A DNA stretch of 64,000 nt from Porogramme epimiltina (taxonomy: Eukaryota; Basidiomycota; Agaricomycetes; Polyporales; Polyporaceae), in contig FTLJ01000890.1 of the NCBI GenBank assembly GCA_900155495.1, forward strand, positions 27,728 to 91,727. Reading direction: 5' to 3'. Both the position numbers and the translations under genes were made by a program. The notes beneath the pieces were generated by a model that saw only the letters and a program-made list of their open reading frames with translations, searched no databases and had not been told where the DNA came from. Shown one piece after another: positions 55,247 to 64,000 of this stretch; positions within the stretch are counted from its first letter, which is position 1; each line of letters opens with the position of its first letter.

Positions 55247-56994
55247 GATTAGTGGAATGCCGGTATGTATGGGCCGTTGATATCCACGATCGCGACAGAG
55301 GTCCTTTGCTATAAGAGAGGTCGTCGCGGCCGACTTCGTAGCCAAGGGAGTGGAATGCTGCCAACCTCAGGCTTACGGTGAGATGCATTCAATTGTAGAG
55401 GAGACAGATCGCCGTCCTCCGCTGTCACAGGAGCAGCGGAGAACCCTCGGGGGTTGTCCATGACGGTCCCGAAGGTGTAGGGTCGGGAGCCTCGGAGTTC
55501 AAAAATGAGTGTTCACGGCTGATAGAGGCACAATAGAAGTACTGGATTCGTGCTACAATTACGTAACGGATCACCGTCTAGTGATTGGCGCCAGTGAGGT
55601 GCGCATGGGATTGGAACTCGTGGCAAAGTCTCGGCAATGGGCACCGAGATGGTCGACGATGACCGATTCATCTGCTCAAATCTCCTTTTGCACCAGGCTC
55701 TTGAACAGTCCACCTCTAAGTAGTGTTTTCATTTCTCATGTACGATAGCTTTTTGTACAGGAAACATCATTACAGGACTTAGCTAGGTCTAGTTTAGCAG
55801 CTTCATTGGCAAAACATGATGCAAACCTGGTGCATGGCATTTTCCTTTGTAGTCGCTACTTTTACCTGTGTACGAAACCACTGTCTACGCTATCGGATAT
55901 GAGAACCAAAGCATTATAGGCGGATGGTTTAGGAGCCTGCTCCGAGCCCGGTGCCCCCGATGACTTCAAATTTCGCTTAGCACGGAGTTCTCGATCTTGA
56001 AGGCCGTGAAGGCTATTACGTTGTTCGACGAAGGAAACGATTCTATCAGCCGAAAGAAGCACTGGTGCACCTAGCCGCACCGCGGAGGTGCGAATCCTAA
56101 GTAGTGCCCACACGGTACGCAAACAAGCGTAGCAGAACCACATGACACCTGTGTCTGTGTGTACTATCAGTGCACCCTCGAGCTCGCTGCAAGCCATTGG
56201 GTGGTATGTCTAGGGCGGGCGAGCAGTGCCCGAGGTCGGAGATGGCGGCGTAACCGGCAGTACGATGTCTTTTTGCAGGGTGGCGATGGGAATAAGACTC
56301 CAGCCCAGGAGTGAGCACACGAAAGAGCGGTGGCCTCGGAGAGACGGAGGACAGCCCTCGGCTCGCAAGGAGTAACGCCGTGTTCCCGCGACGTCCATTC
56401 ACGCCTGCCAGGGAGAGCCTGTGGGCCCAAGGTCATGCTCACCGCAATACGTAATGAGACATACACAGGTGATTCCGGCTTTGACTGTGTCCGCGGTGAC
56501 ATCGTACAACCCAATCTCACCCCTAGGTCCCCGCCGCTCGACCCGCACGCCGCCTCGCGATCGGCACTCCCTCCTTCCCAGCGCCTCCGCCTCGCTCCCC
56601 CGCGCTAACCCCCAGAATGTGCGCCCCTCTTCGTCCTACTGTTTGCGCTTGAGCGCGGTTACAGGGGGGGGGGCGTCCGGGGAGCTGAGGTTAGCGAGCA
56701 CCGCGAGAGGCTAGACAGGAAAGGACGCGTTGTTGCAGGTAACGTTGGCCGTGAAATTCGCATCAAAGCCGCTATTGCCCGTCGCGCGTTGTCGCGGAGG
56801 TCCTCATCCTGGTCCGGAGTGAGGGCAACGGCGCGTGTGGCGGGGGAGCTGAACAGGGGTTCGTGGGCGGAAGTGATTTGCGTGAGGAGGGGAGGGGTGG
56901 AGTCTATGGAAAGTTGGGGTCGGTGTGCTAAGATAGATGCGCTCGTGGTTATCCCTCCTTGTTGCGCCTGAACGGTGGCTGGGAGCGTTGTCGT
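55247..56994. other. TF-C promoter and WDR24 downstream flank
   Basis: About 55545-55780 is the conserved TF upstream region. About 56180-56930 is duplicated in inverted orientation at 38770-39430. A run of about nine G lies near 56665. No gene is supported in either part. Confidence 0.55.
55559..55566. promoter_or_regulatory. Conserved TTACGTAA element upstream of TF-C
   Basis: TTACGTAA within TACAATTACGTAA, about 313 bp upstream of the ATG at 55246, at the same relative place as in TF-A and TF-B. Confidence 0.5.
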
Positions 56995-59900
56995 TCATTC
57001 CCGTTCGTGTATCGCCCAACAGTTGTGTCCACACCCGGCCGCACACAACTGGCCGAGGACGACGTTCGCCGAAAAGGGTACGAACGCCGACCCCCGCGGC
57101 CCCGTGCTCTCGTAGCTCGCAGAGAGTCCACCTTCACCATCTGCTGCACCTTCGTCTGAATCCCCGTCGCCAGTCGTCGCAGTCGAGTTGGTGCGGGATA
57201 GTGCTCGCCCCCGCAGTGCTGGAGGGGGCGCAGTTGGTGCCCCGAGCCCCGTGGATGGGTTAGGGTTAGACGCCGCGCCGAAGTGGAGGTGAACAATATC
57301 CAGCGAACGCCCTGCGCGGTGCAGCGAAGTTACTGGCGCAACAATCTTGTCGAGTGGGCGGTGTGAGTAATATTTGGAGTAGCAAGCCTGGTGACCGCCG
57401 TGCATGCAAACCGCGCACTGAAACATGAGCCCCCTGACGGGGAGATGGCTAGTGTAGCATCGCGACGTCAGAATGAAGGTCAGGCCGAGAGAGACCTATA
57501 AGACATACCAAATGATGCACTTCGTAATGCTGGTCTTACAACCCATGCAGTACCCATAACTGCCGGACGGTCGACCTGCGTGCACCATGGGCGCTGCGGG
57601 CTGGAGGATCGGCCTTCTGCATTTCTTGCACATCGTATAGAACGTCGTAGATAGCTAATGGATCCAAGGATTAGTGTCCGCGAAACGGAGGGCGAATGCT
57701 ACTATGACGAACCGAGGTCAGCGCCCGGATGTCTTCTATCGGCGCGAACTTCCGAACATATGCTGCACAAGTGTGGAGACGCAGCCGACTGAGGATTTCT
57801 AAGGTTTCGATTGAGTAGGAACGACGAAGGCGAGTGAGATTGGATACCGACCGATGTACGCCTCAATGAATCTAGCGATTCGTAGCTTCGGTATCTTCAA
57901 CTCTGTGGGGATAATCATGGAGAGCATAGCACACATGATAACGTCGCCCTGAAACTGTACGTCAGCAGATGAGTTGGAAAGAAGCGGGTAGGAGTCATAC
58001 CGTATCGGCATACTGTTCAAACCTCTCGCGCATCGTCGCCCACGCCATCTGCCTCAGCCGATCCTCCACCTCTCTGACCATTGTCCGTGTCTTGTCGCTC
58101 TGTGAGCGTGTTCCGCTTTCTGGAGTGTCACTCATCCCGTCTAGATCTGCATCGTCCATCCCATCCATGAAGAACTCGCTCGACAGGGCCTCTGACTTCG
58201 TGCGCTGGTGCAGTGACACCGACGACGCCCTCAGGCTCCCGGCCCGCCCTCCCGAGAGCTCCCTCGCCGTCTCCTCTCGGCGCAGGTCCGCGCGACTCAG
58301 TGTACCGAAAGGCGTGGCCTCACCCACGGTGACCGTGCGGATGCTGCTCTGCGAGTCCTGCTTCGCAAGTGCGCGGCGCTGCTGTTGGCTTGACCCGGCC
58401 GAGGGCGAGGGCGAGGGCGACGCCACGAACGACGCGACGGTCGAGCTCCGGCTGCGCGTCTTGTGGTTGCTCCGCGTCGAGCTGCGTCGCACCATGCGGA
58501 GCAGCGGTGGCCGTCGCGACGCGTGCATATCTTCATCGCTCCCTCTTGCGGGGTCTCCGCTCTCGTCTTCGTCCTCTGATGTCGACCCGGGCGATGGTGA
58601 CGAGCCTTCGTCGCGTTCATCCTCGGTCCATGTCTGCGCTGGCCTGGAAAGCGGGGACGGATGCGCAATCGACGCTCGGTGTGCGTGTACGTGACCATAC
58701 GGAGAGCGCGCGCTCCTCGCGGGTGTATGCGGCGGATCGTCATGCCGCTCCCCTTCAGCGTCCTCACCCTCGCCGCCGCTTCCGCCTTCGTCCGAGTCAG
58801 AGTCGTCTAGTGCACCCTCTCCATATTGCTTATGACTGAGGTGAGAGCGTGCCCCCTCGCTTAAAGTTTCGCTTTGCGCGCTGTGCATACTCTGCGTCGA
58901 GAACGACGGCCTGCGGAACGAGGAGGGCAGTCGCGGGCGCATCGGTGGGGGCAAACCAGCGCCGGATTCGCGTCTCGCGAAGATGGCGGCAGGGACGTTT
59001 GGTAGACCCGTGCTTGGTTTACGGGGCGAGGACGCATTTGACGACGTTGGAGTAGCGGCATGGGGGGAACGATGTCCGGAGGTAGAGCGTCGGGGCTTGC
59101 CATCGCTGTGCTTTGAGATGGATCCAGGACTGCTGCTCTTACGAGCGATTGATACCAGGGTGGTGGCATCCGATGTCGCCGAGCGAAGGGTGTGTGGGGG
59201 GCCCGGTGTGAGTGGCAGTGCGCCTAAGGTAGACATGGCGGCAGGAGCCGAGGCGGAGTGAGAGAGGGGTGGATTGGCGAGGGGAAGGGGCGATAACGGA
59301 GGTGTCGGTTCCTCTACGACGTTGGTGAGCAGAGACTCTAGCATGAACCATGTCTGAGCTGCTTCGAAAGCTCCCGCCCTATAAGCGACTTCCGCATTGT
59401 GTGCACATATGACCGGCTTGTCCTTGTTGGTGTATATGTAACCCCGAGCCAGCTTTTCGATCATGTCGAGGTCGTCCCTGGCACCATCGTGTGTAAACGC
59501 TCCTGCGCTCTGAGTCGCTGATCGATAAGGTTTGTCTCCAAGCGACTTTAAAGGCTTCTTCTCTTTCTTAGTCTCAGGATCACTACAAGGGAAGTTAGCT
59601 ACTAACTAACAACTCCATGTGTTAGACTTACACATCATCATATGGTACCTCCCACCGTCGTGGCTTGTCGGTCACGAAAGCTATTGAGCCCGTCGTGTTC
59701 CATGATATAGCCGAACGAGGGATTGCATCTATCGGTTTACGTGACTGACGGAGGTCGAGCTGAGAGAATGTCCCCGTCGAATGAAGGGTCCACAGGGCGT
59801 GCGAGTCTGCGAAGTCGATGTCTATACAATACTAGTCAGAATCATGCAGGGAAGAAAGGAGATATTATGTACCTGTCACACCACCATCTATCGCAGACCC

Positions 59901-61636
59901 GCTCACTACCCACTTCGCGATGTGACCTCGTCGCACATCCCATATCTCCACGGGGTCGTTGCCATCATTGGGTGCGACAGACCTCGATCGCTCGTCTGGC
60001 GTACGCGAGCCATCGGTGCCCCGATCAAGATGGGTGGTAGGAAGTCGAGGGCTTCCAATGGTCGTGGAAAGTCCGATGCTAGAAGGGGTCGACCCGCCAC
60101 TGAGCGCGCCGTGCCCAAAGTCGCCTCCGATGCCGAAATCGCCGTTGGATATGATCGCGACCTCGCACTCATACCCTGGGCGCGAGAGGACACGACGCAC
60201 GGGAAAAGGGGTATGTAAAGTGTACGCCGGCCGGTGCCCATCGCGCCGCGTCATAGTTGCTAGGTCCCATACCTATAGGATACCCTTAGCAGCGTTAGAA
60301 CGACTACGGAAGGGGAGGACACACCTTCACGCAACGATCCATCCCACCACTAATCAGCCAACCTGGCCCATCCTTCTCTTGTGTTCCTGTGTTCCCGGTG
60401 GCGATAGGGACGGACGGAAGAATGTCGTCAAAAAACCCTCCACCAGACCCGCCGTACCAGCTGGAAGTAGCAGGAGGCTTTGTGGCGGCCAACGCAGCCG
60501 GTACGGCTGAGGATGGCAATACCCAGTCCAGATCTAGAACGGGGCCCGAGTGTGCAACAGGTATGCGGTCCAGCTGACCGCGCTGGCCCATGTTCAAGTC
60601 CCATCTAGGAGACGTCGTCACGAATGAGAAAGTCATCGGAGACAGCGCACGCACCTGTGTATGCTCCCGTTATCGAGCGCAGCGACGACGTGTCGGGATT
60701 GCGTCGAAACTGGAGAGAAGGCAACCACTCTCACGGAAGTGGGATGATGTATTCGCATGATTGACTTCGTAAGGTCCCGTATGTCCTTTGCACAACCATC
60801 TCAGCTCGATACGACGTCATAGGTGTAAGAAGACTAACCCATATTCGAATATCACCGTCCGCTGAACCTGTTATGCAGTACGACTGTAGATGTGGGGAGT
60901 ATTGAAGCGCATGGATCGCCCGCGCGTGGTTCCGTATCCGCCGCTCTGGTGTTCGCCACGCGCCCAAGTCAATACTTCAACAAAGGGGACCGGCGCAGAG
61001 CTCACCATACTTTGATGGCCCATTCTTGTTCAGGTCCCACATAATGAGCTCCCCATTCCGTGCGCTGGTCAATATCTTGTTGCTAAACGCTATCCACACC
61101 CCACACGATCATTGAGCGACCACATGCGCAAGAAAAGCGCAGATAAGAGACGTACCTCCATGACACCAGACAACGTCCGTGCTGGAGCTGTCGACCTTGA
61201 GCCCGCTACCATCCCAGAAGTTGCGCGAGGCCTCAATCCGATGCCCGCCGCGCCCCGTCACAGACTTATGCTCCGTCGCGCTTGGCGAGTGAGAGGCAGA
61301 TATCTCTGTCATGCGCAGTATGCGCAGAGCTAGACAAACGCGGATTCGAGGACAGCTTCAGTACTTTCGACCTCGTCGGCGCGCCGTAGAGAGCGACTTT
61401 GCATATAGAGACTCACATTCTCGCCCTGCAACAACGCACCGCATGCCGTCCTCGCCCTTCGCCATCGCCCCGCCTCCAGGGTTCGTCGCGCGCGGCAGCC
61501 GGACGTGGCGCGTCGGGCCACGATAGCCATGCTCGCGGGAGTCGGAATAGACTTCAGGAAGCGTGAGGTTGAACTGTCCGCCGGGGTTGTTGACCGAGGC
61601 TCGGCGTGATGACGAGCCCACGTTCGAGAGCAGCAT
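56995..61636 (-). CDS. WDR24/Rtc1 homologue, GATOR2/SEACAT subunit
   Basis: The start is placed at 61636 (MLLSNVGSSSRRASVNNPGG); the frame is open to an ATG at 61894. Exon 1 (61636-61417) joins exon 2 at 61329 to read VVAGRESLRILRMTEIS, the usual entry to the WD40 propeller. Further blades read FSNKILTSARNGELIMWDLN, SYCITGSADGDIRIW, GWLISGGMDRCVKVWDL and DPVEIWDVRRGHIAKWV. A long Ser/Pro/Glu-rich disordered region with acidic runs (about 59.3-58.0 kb) follows, then a helical region and a C-terminal zinc module: CKKCRRPILQPA, YCMGCKTSI, FQCAVCMHGGHQACY and CAAGCGHNCW. This WD40-linker-RING order is that of WDR24/Rtc1, part of the vacuolar SEA/GATOR complex that passes amino-acid signals to TORC1. 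Parts of this gene were copied to 15487-16075 and 37935-38600. Confidence 0.92.
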
Positions 61637-62000
61637 ATAGAGCGCCGAGACACGAGAGACGGGCGCAAGGACGCGGGAAGAGTGAGATGGTGGAAGGATG
61701 CGGAAGACGCGTTGAGGCCGGCGCGCCCCTGGCAGGCTCGCGGGAGACGCGGTCCGCGCACGGACCGATGTGGGTTTCTCTTCCTGCAGCTTGAACCCCC
61801 CTCCTCTGGACGGAACGGACCACACGGATACATCGATTGACAGCAAGGAACGTTCGCGAGGAGCGTAGGAACTCGAACGAAGCGGGAAAATCAAGTAAAA
61901 ATTAATAGGGATACAGGTAGTACAGCGTTACACCAATCCGCGTCCACACCAATCCTACTCCCAACTCCGGCCAGCAGTCGATGCACATAACGAAGCGCGC
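61637..62000. other. Intergenic region between WDR24 and thiolase
   Basis: It holds the WDR24 promoter and the thiolase 3' flank. No separate feature was seen; the upstream open frame may be WDR24 coding sequence if the start at 61894 is used. Confidence 0.5.
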
Positions 62001-63486
62001 TTACTGCTCGCTGACGAAGATCGATGCCATGCCCATACCCGAACCAATGCACATGCTCGTGCAGAAGATCTTGCCGCCCGTCTGCTTCGCGATGTTGAGG
62101 CCAGTCGCGACTTGCCTCGCACCAGCTGCACGCAAACACGCTAACATCAGCATGGAGATGACCATACTGGCAAGAATAGATACGCACTGCAGCCAAGAGG
62201 GTGGCCAATGGCAATCGCACCACCGTTCACGTTCACCTTCTCGAAGGGGATGCCGATCGACTGCACGGAGAACACGGCCTGGCTCGCGAAGGCCTCGTTG
62301 ATCTCATAGAAGTCGACCTCGTCCTTCGTGAGCCCGGTCTGCTCGAGAACCTTGGGGATGGCGTACGCAGGGCCAACACCCATGATGCGCGGAGGAACAC
62401 CGACAGCCGCAGCCGCGACGAACTTGCCGACGATGGGGAGGCCGAGCTTCTTCGCAACTGAGCGGCGCGCAAGGATGACGGCAGCGGCACCATCGGAAAC
62501 TTGCGACGCATTGCCTGCAGAAAACGTGTTCACCAGGTGCACGGCACGTTTCAACAAGGAGCGACGTACCTGCGTGCGTAGACCCCTCCTTCGCGAACGC
62601 CGGCTTAAGCTTCGCCAGCGACTCGGGCGTGACACCGTCACGAACGCCGTCATCCTGCGCAACAACGATCTCGACCTCCTTGTCCGTCTTAGGGTCGACA
62701 ACCTTGACCTTGAGGGGGACGATCTCATCCTTGAACTTGCCCGCCTTCTGCGCCGCGGCCGCCTTCTGGAACGACTTGGCCGCGAACTCGTCCTGTACCG
62801 AGCGGGGGATCTTGTAGTCCGCCGCGACGTTCTCGGACGTGATGCCCATGGGGATCAAGCAGTCCTCCGCCTCCTTGTTCCCGAGCACAGACTCGGAGAA
62901 GCCGTCGGGCATCGCGCCGCCGCCGTAGCCAAAGGTCATGGACTCAACACCGGCGCCTATACAGGAGAAGTCTCAGACAACAAGCCTCTTTCACGCAACA
63001 GTCGATGGAGAGCGCACCAATGCCAATGTCAATCATGCCCGAGTTGATCTCCGCCGAGATGATGTTGACCGCCTGGAGGCCGGACGCGCACTGCCTGTTG
63101 ACGGTGCTGATCGGGACGGTGTTGGGGATGCCGGCGTGGAGGGCGGCCATGCGGGCGGCAGTCGCGCCTCCACCGGCGGGGAGGACGTTGCCGACGGAGA
63201 TGTCGCCGACGAGGGAGGGGTTCAGGCCCGACTTCTTGAGCGCGGCGCTGAGCACGCCGGAGAGGAGCTCCTCTGGCCGGGTGTCCTTAAAGCCACCCTT
63301 CTTCGCCTGCAGGACGCGTCAGCGACCTGCTACGGTTTCGAGCCTCCGTGTCGCGCAACGACACATAATTTTGTGCTCGCAAGGCCGCCAAAGACGAACA
63401 CACACCTTGGTGATCGCTGAGCGGACCGCGGCGACAATGACGACGTCATTGTCACTCTGCGCGAGCACACGAGACTTGGCAGACAT
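62001..63486 (-). CDS. 3-ketoacyl-CoA thiolase (POT1/ACAA1 type)
   Basis: Five exons (63486-63406, 63306-63018, 62956-62570, 62514-62188, 62125-62001) sum to 403 codons, giving 402 aa, typical for the family. Cys100 in NRQCASGLQ is the acyl-accepting cysteine; NEAFASQA, GHPLGCTGARQ and CIGSGMGMAS carry the catalytic His and second Cys. The stretch GVPPRIMGVGPAYAIPKVLE places it with peroxisomal beta-oxidation thiolases rather than acetoacetyl-CoA thiolases. It cleaves 3-ketoacyl-CoA to acetyl-CoA and a shortened acyl-CoA. The N-terminus MSAKSRVLAQSDND has no PTS2 match (R-V-x5 is followed by Asn, not His or Gln) and the C-terminus SEQ is no PTS1, so its location is uncertain. Other catalytic parts are intact. 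Confidence 0.96.
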
Positions 63487-64000
63487 GTCCTTAAAGTTTT
63501 GAGTGGGGGGAGAGGTGGTGACGTGAGGGGGCTGCGCAAAAGAGGTCGGGCGTCGTCGAAGGAGAAGAGGAGGACGTGTCAGTCGAGGGGGAGAGGTTAT
63601 ATGCGCCGGGAGTACCGTCTCGCTCGGGCTGATGTGAGGCGGTCGGCCACTCGCGCATCCCGACCCACGTGAAATTACCCCGCACGGCGCCACCTGGGGT
63701 TATGGTTCCCTCTCATTCTCCCCGCATGAAATCACGGCGCTGCCCCTTGTTTCCCCGGATGCGGGCGAGTGACAGCGCGGGGCCGGCGAATAACACAAGT
63801 GAGCAACGAGCTATGCCTAGATAGTGTGTATATCCGGAAGGCTGACAAGAGCCAGCTATTAGGGTGTTGTAGACAGGCACGGAAAACATAAACCCGATGA
63901 TGAAAGCGCGCAAAGCAGAACGACTCGGGAAGAGCAACGCAGAAAGCCACTCAACCCAGCAACAAGTCCCGCGACTCCCCCACCGCCAGCCCGCCCCCCT
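63487..64000. other. Thiolase promoter and window edge
   Basis: The thiolase frame stays open upstream to an ATG at 63693, but that extension is Pro/Thr/Ser-rich and looks like leader sequence. Nothing else was recognised before the edge. Confidence 0.45.

Overview
The window looks like nuclear DNA of a filamentous basidiomycete, most likely a wood-decaying agaricomycete. Genes are broken by many 45-60 nt GT-AG introns, coding DNA is GC-rich, and the content is fungal: a Tul1/Dsc1-type RING ligase, an Rtc1/WDR24 homologue, MYND and Zn2Cys6 proteins, and secreted GH3 and GH78 glycosidases. The species cannot be named from the sequence. Gene models were built by hand splicing; where exon lengths were summed they stay in frame (thiolase 402 aa, phosphate carrier 314 aa, GH3-C 848 aa, MYND protein 387 aa, helical protein 715 aa).

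Layout. 1-2322: no gene. 2323-5394 (+): Golgi/endosomal transmembrane RING ubiquitin ligase. 6882-8087 and 10692-11731 (+): tandem pair of secreted proteins with conserved promoters, introns and C-terminal motif but unrelated low-complexity tails. 13463-14806 (+): MYND zinc-finger protein. 15487-16075: decayed copy of the 5' end of the WDR24 gene. 17486-20219 (+): large helical/coiled-coil protein of unknown function. 20.7-34.6 kb (-): GH3-A, its upstream transcription factor TF-A, GH3-B and a decayed fourth GH3. 35905-37037 (-): mitochondrial phosphate carrier. 37.9-39.4 kb: decayed inverted copy of the 3' half of WDR24 and its downstream flank. 40.2-48.0 kb (+): TF-B then GH3-C. 48.7-55.2 kb (-): TF-C then a GH78 rhamnosidase-like gene that appears frameshifted. 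56995-61636 (-): intact WDR24/Rtc1. 62001-63486 (-): 3-ketoacyl-CoA thiolase.

The most striking feature is a glycosidase locus built from repeated cassettes. Each of three Zn2Cys6 regulators lies directly upstream of, and on the same strand as, a secreted glycosidase (TF-A/GH3-A, TF-B/GH3-C, TF-C/GH78). Two cassettes face each other around GH78. The cassettes carried pieces of the neighbouring WDR24 gene with them, which explains the relics. All three TF genes keep a 6-nt microexon that completes the zinc cluster, a hidden final exon, and a TTACGTAA-centred 13-mer about 310 bp upstream of the start. I infer that this is a recently amplified, locally regulated plant-polysaccharide degradation locus.
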